Source: Ancistrus triradiatus (lineage: Eukaryota > Chordata > Actinopteri > Siluriformes > Loricariidae). From it: a DNA stretch of 64,000 nucleotides. The stretch lies in contig JAJAGP010002186.1 of NCBI GenBank assembly GCA_025084515.1, positions 1 through 64,000 on the forward strand, in the 5' to 3' direction. The translations under genes were made by a program, and so were the position numbers. Shown here in pieces: positions 22,106 through 33,059 of the stretch (position 1 is the first letter of the stretch; the number at the start of each line of letters is the position of its first letter). The notes under the pieces are model-generated. The model was not told the origin of the DNA, searched no databases, and worked only from the letters and a program-made list of their open reading frames with translations.

Positions 22106-22517
22106 TTTAGTGAGTAATGGACTGAAAAAGTGAAAAGTAAAAGGAAAACGCTTCCTCTATTTGGTGAACTCTGGGTGCTAGCATAGCTGCTAAGCTAAGT
22201 GCAGCCTGTGTCTCCTTTCAGTTGGCTCTTCAAACTAAGCTTTTTGGATCCGCATTATGAATACAGTACTGTAGATGTAAAAATAAAGAAAAACACAACA
22301 AACAGCAGGGATCTTCACCGAGCAAGAGCTATTGTGAGACTGAATCATTGTGTACTGAATCGTGAATTATGAATCGAGTTTTGGCTAAAATGAGTCACGT
22401 GGCTTGACTCATACAAGTTTAATCAAGTACACCAAGTACCGAGCAAATGAGGAGAACCGAGACACATCTTTCAAGTCAAAATGCGTTCCAAGGTGGTCGA
22501 GAACTGAAGTACCACTG
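22106..22517 (+). mobile_element. R1 copy 3 (left-truncated)
   Basis: It begins at 'gtttagtgagtaatgg' (R1 position equivalent to 2505) and runs to the terminus 'gtaccactg', followed by TA at 22518-22519. The region 22258-22520 parallels 2680-2962 of copy 1. Confidence 0.75.
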
Positions 22518-22519
22518 TA

Positions 22520-23202
22520 AAGCAAAATTTTCCAATTTCAATTTTTTTTTATTTTGTATTTTTTTTTATTAAGTATTCTCAGCTACAGTTAGCTGTTAGA
22601 AATTTGCCCTCATTCCATTTGTTCCAGTGGCTTCCAGTTATCACAAAAAACACGGCTCCCTTCCATATTGGTCATGTCCAGTACAATCTTCAGAATTCAG
22701 AACTTGACTGGGTCTCATAAACTGGAGTGACAGTAAATCGTGTCCTGGAACCGTTTTGATGATATTAGAAGCTGAAAGTCTGCCTGGGCTTTGTTGTGGT
22801 GATGGTGACCACTTTGTATAGCCATCTTTAGAATTCCATGCCTCAGATACTCTTTATGGTATCACTGTCTGACAGTGTCTGCTAAAGCACTGATAAGAAA
22901 TATAGGGAATCTCCTTCTTACCCTCCCAAAGCAATCAGAACCAGTCATAACATGTTTTTACTTTAGGTCTGTGAAACCATCTCTGTAAATAAAAGCATCA
23001 GGGTCAAAATGACCCCAAACAACATGTCTGTAAACACATATTGTACAGACTTTCCACAACACATCAGTGTGACCACACTTTGCATGCAAGTTCATGACTC
23101 TGAATAACAAAATGTGAGGAAAAGAGAGGGTATTTAATGCAGTATTTCATACAACTGAATTTGGAAACAGGTCAAATAGACATGTAACGTAATAGGAGGG
23201 TT
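22520..23202. other. No recognised feature
   Basis: T-rich patch at 22535-22570, otherwise featureless. Confidence 0.45.
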
Positions 23203-23775
23203 AAACAAATGAGACAAAATATTCTACTTGGTCATGCATTTATTGATTATTTATTAAGGAACATGATCCAACATTATGTCAGTGGCAAAAGTATATGAAT
23301 CATTGCTTTCAATGTCCTGTGTGACCCCCCCTTGTGCAGCTATAACTGCAACTAAACATGTCCTTCCTGCACATAGGCTTGGAGGAAGTTCTTCCGTACA
23401 GAACTCTGGGATGTTGGTGTGTTTTTTCATAAACTGCTCACTTCATATTTTTCCACATCATTTCTATTGGATTGAAGTTAGAACTTAAAACCTTAGCTCT
23501 GTTTTTCTTTATCATTCTTTGGTAGAACTACTTATGACTCATGTTCTCTTGGGATTCAATAAATGGACATTTTCCTTTAGAATTGGCCGGATTCGTTTTT
23601 CCGGCGATGATGTCAAGCAGGCCCAACACATGATACTACCACCACCATGTATCGCAGATGGGATAGTGTTCTCGTACTCGAATGCAGTGTTTTCCTTTCT
23701 CCAGACATAGCACTTCTCATTTAAAACCAAAATGTCTAATCCATTCACCAGACCTTTTTCCAGTAGCCTTCTGGC
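23203..23775 (-). pseudogene. Tc1-A fragment with transposase remnant
   Basis: Matches Tc1-A copy 1 from 'taaacaaatgagacaaaat' inward, including the gene end near 23305 ('gtgtgaccccccc') and the KENTAFEYENTIPSAIHGGG region near 23640-23700. Both TIRs are lost and several internal deletions shorten it, for example around 23380-23400 and 23535-23560. More decayed than the copies at 10480 and 58667. Confidence 0.85.
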
Positions 23776-24531
23776 TTCTGTGGTGGGGTGGGTGGGGCTA
23801 AATATACTCACAACCAAAATAGCTTAAGAACTGACTTCTCTGTGGTATTTAGGATATGACAATGTATTTTCATTTAGATTTTAGAGTAATACAGGGGCTG
23901 AATAAACAAACACCATACAGTGACAATGTTACCTGATCATGATAATCTGGAAATGTGGCTTTCTTTGCATTTCCAGGTTCTAGCTAATGAACTGGTGGCA
24001 TCTTTAGAATATTTTGCGAGAGCATCTTTGACTGGCCAATCTATTGGCTGGTGACAATTATATGGAACATACCAGCAGTCAGTACGTCCAAAACACAGCA
24101 TATAGTTTTAACTTTAGCAGGGAACCTGGTGAAGAAATGCGTACTTCCAAATCCAAGTAAAATAATGCTGTCTTTCTCAGTTCTGTATTCAGCTGATAAA
24201 ATAACTTTCTACTTTCTAGATTTCAAAAGCATTTGTGCTATCACATAGCTTTGCTACTTATAGCCATGCCACTTCAAAACACTTTTGTCTTTGTCAGAAA
24301 AGACTGTAAATAGGCCTCAAACCTGCTCATCTTGTCAAACAAAAATCGTGCGTTAGTCTTAGACTTGTTTAATGAACTTTTTCAGGAAGATTAAGGACCT
24401 TGGGGAGAGGAAGAGAGCAGCCCTCGTCCACAGACGAGAAAAAATTGATAAAATTTCTCAGTGGTCAGCATGAAGTGTTGGTAGATTGATTTAGTGCCAA
24501 CCCAATCACAGTTTTGTTTTACGCTCCACTG

Positions 24532-24568
<37 letters not shown>

Positions 24569-25138
24569 GAGAATATCAAGACTTTGTGGTTTCACAGGAA
24601 TGTAATATCCCACCTGCCATGACTGCCCTTCTAAACTCATGAAACCATGGCCGTGACATGGTGTTATAGAGATTGAAAATGGGGGTAAAAGCAGCTTTAA
24701 ACGCATTTTCAATTTGTGGATTGATAAGAAATAACAATCCCATAAACAGCAATCTAAAAGAAGGGAGGTTACACACCCCTGTAATGGTTTTTCTGGGCTG
24801 TACACATTTACTCGGTCTTTGAGAACCAACACACACCCAAAGCTCAAATTGCTCTTAAGATGATCTCATTGTCTGTTTAACTTTTCAGGTGTGTATTTGT
24901 GTGTGTATTAATATAAAGTGGTGTTCTTCTACCTATAAGACAAATCTGTAATAATGAAATTCCAAATTACAATATTACAATTTATTTAAATACAGTTCTA
25001 GGGCCAGATCAATTGTGTAAGCCTTGTAAGCCTGTTGTGGTGTTGAGCTTGCAGCTGACTAAGAATCTGAAAACAATAGGCGAAATAATAGGTAATCCTT
25101 TGGGATATACAAAGGATTATGTCTTATTAATAACAACA
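23776..25138. other. Mostly unannotated, with one (GT)n array
   Basis: Apart from the microsatellite at 24534-24566 there is no recognisable repeat or gene. The ORFs on the minus strand around 24500-24850 merely read through the GT array. Confidence 0.5.
24534..24566. repeat. (TG)16 microsatellite
   Basis: Uninterrupted TG run. Confidence 0.97.
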
Positions 25139-25465
25139 GGCAGCATGGTGATGCTGTGGTTAGCACTGTTACCTTACAGCTCAAGAGATTCCGGTTTGAT
25201 TCTCTGCTCTGACTCTGCCCATGGCTGTGGGGTGTAGGGCTATCCAGGGTCTGCTTTGGGTATTCCAGTTTCTTCTCATGTATATTAGGTCACTTTGTAT
25301 CTGGAAAGTGACCATGGGTGTGTGTGAATGTGCCCTGCGATAGATTGATGCCCCATCTAGGGTTGGTTTCTGCCACATGTTCTGTGCTGGCAGTTAGGCC
25401 CCAGCTCCCTGTGACCCTTAATTTTATTAATTGGGTATGAAAACGATTGAATGAATAATAATAAT
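25139..25465 (+). mobile_element. Long tRNA-derived SINE (V-SINE-like)
   Basis: The head 'ggcagcatggtgatgctgtgg' style box A is followed by 'ggtttgattct' (box B), a body with 'ttctcatgtatatt', and a 3' part 'gtgccctgcgatagattgatg'. It ends in 'gaatgaataataataat'. It is the most complete copy of this SINE family in the window. Confidence 0.75.
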
Positions 25466-25507
25466 AATGATGCTTGAGTGATGAAGTGGACTAATATGAT
25501 AATGAGG

Positions 25508-25707
25508 GGGGGACTGTGGTAAGGTAGCGGGTAAGGTACTGGACTATGGACCCAAAGGTCCAGGGTTCAAATCCCACCTCTGCCAAGCTGCCACTGTTGG
25601 GTCCTTGAGCAAGACCCTTAACCCACAACTGCTTGGATTGTAAGACTGTACCAATTGTAAGTCGCTCTGGATAAGGGCGTCTGCTAAATGCTGTAAATGT
25701 AAATGTA
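25508..25707 (+). mobile_element. SINE-1
   Basis: Complete copy: 'ggggactgtgg', box B 'ggttcaaatcccacctctgc', 'gggtccttgagcaag', 'gtctgctaaatgctg', tail (taaatg)n. It lies only 45 bp after another SINE. Confidence 0.93.
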
Positions 25708-25889
25708 CTAATACGTTAGGTGCAAGAGCAGGATTCAGAGACCATGAATGACGTTTGAAAGGTAACCTGGTACATTATGCCTCACTGATTAAAGAAACAG
25801 GATTGGAATTTATCTTGTGTAAGAATCTGGAACAGCTTAATAATATCTTATTAGATAACGTATTTATTATCAGGGGCGTTTCTGGACTA

Positions 25890-26110
25890 TTTGTACTGGA
25901 ACAAACTCAGAATTTAGAGAGGCACTGCTGTACCCCTCTGCTTGCCAATCAGTCACAGGGGCACAACTAATGCATAGGAAATAAGCCTGTTAAACACTAA
26001 ATAGATTAAGTGATTTAACACAAGCTGGCATTACTCTGCCATGGATGAGAAATGAAGAACAAATTAACACTAAATATTGTTTTATTAGTTGCATTAACGT
26101 TTGGGAAATG
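25890..26110 (-). repeat. Dispersed repeat R2, copy 1
   Basis: The reverse complement matches 49038-49330. Shared blocks are 'gtgttaatttgttcttcatt' next to 'tctcatcca', 'gttaaatcacttaatctat', and 'ttgtgcccct' followed by 'gattggca'. Its nature is unknown and no coding potential is seen. Confidence 0.7.
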
Positions 26111-26489
26111 TAGTGCCTGTAGTGAATTTGCATGTTGTGTTCTGTAGTTCTGCTCAGCAATTCAGGATAAAATGTACTTTTTATCATTGTGATTAATAGG
26201 GCACAGCAACATTTTATTGGGGCATGTGTGCCAGTAAAGTGGATCTGATGATGTATCAATGTTTATTATTTTGGTATAGATACAGTATATATAGTGGACA
26301 AAACTGAAGCAAAAACTCACTGAAACACTGAATGCAGGCAGTACTGAGAATTTACACAACTTAGTCTGTTTGTGTTGGTTTGGTTGGCACATTTCTGCAT
26401 TTCATTACCTACTCTAATCTCAGCCATATCAGGTCAGAAGAACCATGACTCAGTAGTGTGTACTCCCACAGAAATAAAGGCGATAGTTA

Positions 26490-27063
26490 CCGTATGTTCC
26501 GGGCTATAAAGCGCACCGGGTTATAAGGCGCGATATCAATGATCGACCGCTAACGGATCTATGTTCATACACAAAGCGCACCGGGTTATAAGACGCATTA
26601 AATGAAACAAAACTCTTAAGTTCCGTCGGAAGCTCAGTTTGGTCTTTACCTGGCGCAGGGCGTCTTCTTGCTTCCTCCACTTCCGTACCATTGATTCGTT
26701 AATGTTGAATTCTCTCGCAGCTGCTCTATGTCCATGTTGTACTGCGTGACCGATAGCGTTGAGTTTGAAATCCGCTTCGAAAATAAATGATGAATGAATG
26801 CACGTACCCTAATGCTGAAGCACATACCGTATTACTCCGCGATGCTGCGCACTACGGTGGCCGTAAGCTTCGTAACTTACCAAGGGCGTGCTAAAACATT
26901 TTGACAGATTTATGAGTGCCGTGTACCATCTACAATCGGTTCTAGGTCAGAAAGCTCAACCAGAATTAATTCATACATTAGACGCACCGCATTTAAAGGT
27001 GCACTGTCGATTTTTGAGAAAATTAAAGGATTTTAAGTGCGCCTTATGGTCCGAAAAATAGGG
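26490..27063 (-). mobile_element. Pogo-like internally deleted DNA transposon
   Basis: 574 bp between TA dinucleotides (26488-26489 and 27064-27065). The ends 'ccgtatgttccgggctata' and the complement of 'gcgccttatggtccgaaaaa' are imperfect inverted repeats, and the left end contains two tandem versions of 'gcgcaccgggttataag'. It retains only the N-terminal part of a transposase gene. A second copy is nested at 59061-59551, so the deletion derivative itself multiplied. Confidence 0.8.
26612..26778 (-). pseudogene. N-terminal HTH remnant of a pogo/CENP-B-like transposase
   Basis: The minus strand reads EADFKLNAIGHAVQHG, then RAAAREFNINESMVRKWRKQ, then EDALRQVKTKL. This is the psq-type helix-turn-helix with the RKWRKQ end seen at the start of pogo/Tigger-like transposases. 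No ATG lies immediately upstream in frame, and the DDE catalytic domain is absent. DNA binding to the element ends would be the role of the intact domain. Confidence 0.78.
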
Positions 27064-27065
27064 TA

Positions 27066-29175
27066 CTTCTATTTTAGATCAATAAAATTACGCAAATGCA
27101 AACTCTATAGGTTGGAGTCCAAACATTAGGTTATATTTTGTTTTTAATGTGCAAAACGTTGCCCAGAATATCTGCTCTCACATTTAAATCCATGAGGGTA
27201 TGCAGTACTTACTCTTACCTGCAAAGTTTTTTTCCTCGCAGTCAGTCAGGTAGACAGCATTATAGTACCAACTGGACTGGACTTGGCACTGAAGCATTGA
27301 TACGTTTGACATTTCCAATGCAGAGTGCCAGCTGTTTCCATGTGTGTACACACTGCTCTATTGTTTTTCCCTCATAAATCTGGTCCATTTAATGCAGCCA
27401 AGCAGAATGATTTACCAGTCTGTCTGCATCACTCAAATTTCACGAGCCACAAAAACACTCCCAGTAATCCTTTTCAGTTCAGACCCAGCGATCTGGCCTT
27501 ACCCTCCCATAAGATGGCCTCTTTACCCCAGCTTACAACAGATAATTATACACTCTTTGTGCACTGGCAAAAGGTGTCATGTTCAGACGCAGAGAGAACA
27601 ATTCAAGTGCAGTGTTCTTTTGCTAGGGTCTTAAACATGCATCGAAAAAAATGTTAAAGGAGGCAAAAGTAAAGGCCAGAAAAAAAAGTCACCATGATAC
27701 ACAAACGCATAACAAAACATTGACTCTTATTCATTGAACCTGTTTAAAAACAAGCGCTGATTTAATCATCCAGAATGATGTATGAACATCACCAAGGCTG
27801 ATTCCTGAAGCTGGTGTGTGGCATCATATTTGGGTGCTTCAGCTGCATGAAATTATTTGCACACATGCTTGTCCCTTGTTTACCATTTCACAATATCTCA
27901 TTATTTGCTGACACACGTTCTCACTTTGTTACAATTGTTTCAATCGCCTACAGTAATGAAAAAGAAGGTGGACTGGTTTCACTAACACACTACCACTGAG
28001 ACCCGTGTTCATGCAGTTGGCCATGGCTAAGCCAAGGTGCCCACAATGATGTCATATGGACATGGTAAACGATATTAACTGGCCTGAGCCCTCCCTCTCT
28101 TGGTGGAGGTGTTGTGCATGTGTCATGGTAGAGTTGCTGGTGTTCAAGTTGCTGTAAATATTTTTCATTTTTCATGTTTTTTGACCCTGATTATCCTGAT
28201 CAGGTTTGTGTGGGGCTCAGAGCACAGGTGGGCATGTACCCGAAATGGGGTGCCGGTCTATTGCAGGGCCAAGTAAGGGGAGTGGTTGCAGCATCTTGCC
28301 TCCTCTCTGTCAGGCAAAGCCAGTCATTCCTGTGAGATGAAAGATTGGCAGAAGGCTGAACACCAAAGGTTTGCAGGTTTCGCAGTTTAATCAAGCGCAA
28401 ACTTATTAACTCTTGTTTGTTTAATTTCTCTTTTTACTTTATTCTTATTAAACATGAATAAACATCGGACAAGAAAAATTGATTGTTCCGTTTTGTCAGG
28501 GCAGGGTGAGGAAATTCTCCAACATTGTGCATAAATTCCACAAAGCTAGATGAATACGTGAGAGACTTGAAATGATTGAATTGCATTGCACCTGTTGTTC
28601 TGTGCCTTGTTAAATATCTATGTAATAATGTAAATATACTTCCTATAAATTTCACTTATTAATACACACATTAATATTTTGGCTACTTAATCAATTCATT
28701 TATGTTCAGTTACCAGCTAAATGTGCTAAACCACAGATCTCATACAGAAGGGCTTATGTTTTCCCTCATGTTCTTGTATTAGCTTCTGTCTACATTTTAT
28801 CTGTTCCTCTTTCACAACTCATCAAAAATCGGTCTGTTATGATGTTTCTCCAAAAAGACCGTCAGGAAAGATTAAAAGGACAAAGACTAGAACCCAGATC
28901 TGTAAAATTTTGCTAGCTTTCGTGCAGAGGGTGTGATGCAATCAGTAACCAGGTACACAGTCTCATTAACCAGTCTTACAGTTCAATTGTTGGATTGGAA
29001 GCTCTCATAGAGAGTGCCCTACATGGGAAGTAGGCAGGAAGGGCTCACATTAAGTATTGAGACAGACCCAATGAACACTCGGCATGTTGCACTTAGTTCT
29101 TTAAAAATTAACATTGACATTAAGCCATTTAGCAAATGCAAACAAAACGCAAGCACTGCAGAACCTGCTTCCATG
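27066..29175. other. Mostly unannotated; small SINE scrap
   Basis: 2.1 kb with no gene. At about 28220-28290 'ggtgccggtctattgcagggc' is a minus-strand piece of the long SINE. The ORFs at 27325-27657 and 27814-27999 show no recognisable domain. Confidence 0.45.
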
Positions 29176-29177
29176 TA

Positions 29178-30350
29178 CAGTGGGGCAAAAAAGTATTTAG
29201 TCAGCCACTGATTGTGCAAGTTCTCCTACTTAGAAAGGTGAGAGAGGTCTGTAATTTTCATCATAGGTACACTTCAACTATGAGAGACAAAATGAGAAAA
29301 AAAATCCAGGAAATCACATTGTAGGATTTTTAAAGAATTTCATTGTAATTTATGGTGGAAATTAAGTATTTGGTCATCCACGAACAAGCAAGATTTCTGG
29401 CTGTCACAGACCTGTAACTTCTTTTTTAAGAAGCTCTTCTGTCCTCCACTCGTTACCTGTATTAATGGCACTTGTTTGACCTCGTTATCTGTATAAAAGA
29501 CACCTGTCCACAGCCTCAAGCAGTCAGACTACAAACTCAGAGAGGATATGGATGATCCAGAAGAGCGTTGGGAGAATATCATGTGGTCAGATGAAAACAA
29601 AATAGAACATTTTGGTAAAAACTCAACTCGTCGTGTTTGGAGTAAGAAGAACATCCCAAGAACACCATACCTACTATGAAGCATGGGGGTGGAAACATCA
29701 TGCTTTGGGGCTGTTTTTCTGCAAAGGGGACAGGACGACTGATCCGTGTTAAGGGAAGAAAGAACCAGGCCGTGTATCGTGAGATTTTAAGCCAAAACCT
29801 CCTTCCATCAGTGAGAGCATTGAAGATGGAACATGGCTGGGTCTTCCAGCATGACAATGATCCCAAACACACCGCTCGGGCAACGAAGGAGTGGCTCCGT
29901 AAAAAGCATTTCAAGGTCCTGGAGTGGCCAGTCTCCAGACCTCAACACCACAGAAAATTTGTAGAGGGAGTTGAAAGTCCGTGTTTCCCCAGCGACAGCC
30001 CCAAAACATCACTGCTCTAGAGGAGATCTGCATGGAGGAATGGGCCAAAATACCAGCTACAGTGTGTGCCAATCTGGTGAAGACTTATAGGAAACGTTTG
30101 ACCTCTGTCATTGCCAACAAAGGTTATGTTACAAAGTATTGAGTTGAACTTTTGTTCTTGACCAAATACTTATTTTCCACCATAAGTTACAATTAAATTC
30201 AAATACAATGTGATTTTCTAGATTTTTTTTTCTCATTTTGTCTCTGATAGTTGAAATATATCTATGATGAAAATTACAGAACCCCCTCATCTTTCTAAGT
30301 AGGAGAACTTGCAAAATCAGTGGCTGACTAAATATTTTTTTGCCCCATTG
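29178..30350 (+). mobile_element. Tc1-B transposon, internally deleted
   Basis: The ends 'cagtggggcaaaaaagtat' and 'ttttttgccccattg' are inverted, with TA at 29176-29177 and 30351-30352. At 1,173 bp it is about 430 bp shorter than the copy at 43980. The missing part removes the transposase N-terminal half (junction about 29540). Confidence 0.92.
29547..30141 (+). pseudogene. Tc1-B transposase, N-terminally deleted and frameshifted
   Basis: MDDPEERWENIMWSDENK at 29547 gives the first catalytic Asp. A 10-base loss near 29650 shifts frame, and MKHGGGNIMLWGCFSAKG continues at 29676. FQHDNDPKHTARATKEWL near 29845 holds the second Asp. A further shift near 29930 destroys the LNPIENLW motif with the third acidic residue. 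The C-terminus near 30130 (ANKGYVTKY) survives in another frame. Confidence 0.9.
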
Positions 30351-30352
30351 TA

Positions 30353-31287
30353 GCTGACATGTTTGCTGCATTTACCAAGAATGCCTTGATCCACACTGGT
30401 TGCGATCTGATTGCATCACCAAAAACGTTATTGGCCAAACACCAAAAGTGCTTTTTTTGTTGCCATTTTCACCCGAATAATTTTGGTTGCCAAATATTCT
30501 GTGCATCCCTAGCTTTAACATCAACATTCCTGATCTGGTACTAATAAAGTTCAGAAAAATAAATCCCTGAAAAGTGTGATAAGATTCTTCAGAATCTTTC
30601 AAAGGAGTATTTCCAGACCACAAGCTCTGGTGAGGAACTTTATCTCAATCCATGTACTTAGTTGTCTCTTGGTCAATTATTTCCCAATCCTTAATCACAA
30701 AGTCTGCTTGAATGCGTTAAGCAAAAAACAACTTGTAAAAGAAACAAGTCATAAAGAACCGTGTTCAATCTTAATGAGTAATTCCCCAGAGAAATAAATT
30801 AATGTCGGAACAGACCGAATCCAATTTTTAAGCAACACAGCCTAAGCAATCAGTCCTTTGTGGCAGAAAACTGCCAACCAGCCAGTTATTTCGAGACATG
30901 CTATTTAGCACAACACCCTGCTTATGGTAAATGAGTAATAAATTTACAATTAATTAATTAAGTAAATGCAAATTCCTAGAGGACTGCAATAAATACGAGC
31001 TGCAAATTAAAAACGTCTCTATGAGAAATGTGCTGAACCTAGGAATCAAATATATTCTGCCACATCCCTATGCACACTCATATAACAAATTATACACGCA
31101 CAAACGAACACAAAGATACAGAATGTAATAAAACCCCATCTCTTGTTTTTTTCCTTCTTCTTCTTCTTTCCCTTCATCTATATATTTCCTGTTACTGCTG
31201 AATATATTTTGTATTTTCTGTGATTAAGCATCACAGCTTTTGTGTGTTTATGTATTTCTTTCTTTTACATCTTTCTATCCTGGGAGA
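30353..31287. other. No recognised feature
   Basis: AT-rich; a short TTC tract lies at about 31148-31170. It immediately precedes duplicated block A1. Confidence 0.5.
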
Positions 31288-31774
31288 TGCTCTTTCTCTC
31301 CACAGTGGACGCAGAAGAATGCAATAGTGGGAGACCAACCTTTCATTCTTTTCAATTTCCAGTCAAAATGACCATTATGTTCCAGTTACTCATTTGTCTT
31401 TGAGAGTGCCTTGGATGGCAAAGAAAACAAATAGATGGATATTTAAACCAATCAAACCTCACCTTTCAGTTGAAGGCCAGGTAAACAAATGGTTCTCTTA
31501 TTTAGGATGTATTTTTGAGAACACAATTTCTTTGGAAAATTATGGTTGGAACAGTTGAAGGAAGAGAGGATAAGAAAGGCTAAGATCAGGTTGGATGGAT
31601 ACAATCCAAGGAATCAGAGGTTGCAATCAACTTTGATGGCTCTCAGTAATAATAGTAATTTGCCAGTGTAAGGAAAAAGACAGAGAATAACAGACAGCTA
31701 CATCAAAGCCTCCGAAGTGTAATATCAGAATTCAATTTGTCCATTCCTTACTTTTGTATACCTTACTGCCAATT
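31288..31774 (+). repeat. Segmental duplication block A1, first half
   Basis: Aligns by eye with 38494-39032. Shared stretches include 'tcatttgtctttgagagtg', 'ggttctcttatttaggatgt', 'acaatccaaggaatca' (cf. 'gcaatccaaggaatcatg'), and 'ttactgccaattt' at the end. There are many substitutions and indels, so the duplication is old. No ORF is conserved between the copies. Confidence 0.75.
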
Positions 31775-32410
31775 TTACAACCCCAAATCAGACAAAGTTG
31801 GGACAGTATGGAAAATGCATATAAAGAAACACAGTGTTTCTTACATTACCTTGACTTTTATTTCATTGCAGACAGTATGAACCTGAGATATTTCAGGTTT
31901 TTTTCTAGTCAACTTCATTTCATCTGTTAATAAACATCCATGTCTGCATTTCAGGCCTTCAACACATTCCAAAAGCGCTAGTAATGGGTTGAAAAAGCTA
32001 GTGATGAATTGAAAAAACTAAATAGCGATGTGATTTCTGTGGGACTGTGGTAGCCTAGTGGTTAAGGTGCTGGACTATGAACCAGAAGTTCCAGGGTTCA
32101 AATCCCACCTCAGCCAAAGCTGCCACTGTTGGGTCCTTGAGCAAGGCCCTTAACCCACAATTGCTTGGATTGTAAGACTGTACCAATTGTAAGTCGCTCT
32201 GGATAAGGGCGTCTGCTAAATGCTGTAAATGTAAATGTAATTTCAAACAGGTGATGTCAACAGGACCAGGAATCCGAATCCTGGAATCCAACAGAATCTA
32301 GGAAATGCTGAGTCTTTGTTGAGCAAAGATGGCCAGATCTTCTCTAGTTTATCAATTATTGAACTGTTTAAGAACAATGGAGCTCAAAGAAAGATTGGAA
32401 GGGATTTCTA
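31775..32410 (+). mobile_element. Fish repeat starting 'caaccccaaatcagac', split by SINE-1
   Basis: The beginning 'acaaccccaaatcagacaaa', followed by 'gttgggacagtatgg', corresponds to a common teleost repeat with 'aaaaaagttgggac' near its end. The sequence after the SINE (32241-32410, 'gagcaaagatggccag' and 'caatggagctcaaaga') looks like the inside of the same element. It occupies the place where block A1 is interrupted relative to A2. Confidence 0.5.
32041..32240 (+). mobile_element. SINE-1
   Basis: Complete copy: 'gggactgtggtagcctagtg', box B 'ggttcaaatcccacctc', 'cttgagcaaggcccttaac', tail 'ctgtaaatgtaaatgtaa'. Nested in the 31775-32410 repeat, so younger than it. Confidence 0.93.
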
Positions 32411-32515
32411 CTGTCTAGGGTTGTTCCTGCCTTGTGCCCTATGCCGCCGGCTAAGCAACGGCTCTTCCTGCGACCCTGTTCGGCATTAAGGAGATAAAAA
32501 AGTGAATGAATGTGA
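32405..32515 (+). mobile_element. Long SINE 3' fragment
   Basis: 'gggttgttcctgccttgtgc' and 'gcgaccctgttcggcattaa' followed by 'gtgaatgaatg' match the tail of the V-SINE-like family. Confidence 0.6.
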
Positions 32516-32566
32516 ATCAATGGAGTGACCCATGTACACGGAACTAATGCAAATAGTTGCATGTTC

Positions 32567-33050
32567 TTGAACTCTAAAGTCAAGCTGAGCCCCAGGAGTC
32601 AAACAATTTGCTGAAGAAATCTGAAGAGTTTTAATGCAAATATAAGCTTACTACAAAAATGAATTTCTAAAAGACAGACAAGAAAACAGTTAATTCGTCG
32701 ATATACATGGAGTTCGCCATCTTATAAAATGCATCTTTATTTTCACACCAACAGGAATAATTTTGATGGAAAGGCTTATCATTGTCCCCGCCTTTCAGAT
32801 AAGTGTTATTGATTAAATCCATCTAACTTGTTTATACATTCGTCTTTTTATCAGATAGCTGCACATAGTGAATACACTATTACTGACTTGCTATGCACAT
32901 TTGTCAACCTCCCTCAACCTCAGTGGAAAGAGACCATCACAAGACCACCAATGATCAGATTAACCCTCACTCAATATCACTTTTTCCTACTAACATACAC
33001 CAGACTGTCTCAAATATCCTTCTTTTCCCTGCTTTTTATTTTGGATGCTT
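32567..33050 (+). repeat. Segmental duplication block A1, second half
   Basis: Aligns with 39769-40250. Shared words include 'gaactctaaagtcaagct', 'tctgaagagttttaa', 'aaaggcttatcattg', 'catctaacttgtttatacat' and 'gatcagattaaccctca'. The right edge is cut by the RTE retroelement. Confidence 0.75.
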
Positions 33051-33059
33051 TCTATTATT

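Noticed and set aside
24391..24847. ORFs with THTHTHTH or similar runs
   Set aside because: They are translations of a dinucleotide microsatellite. The same applies to ORFs over 9589-9620 and 9921-9997.
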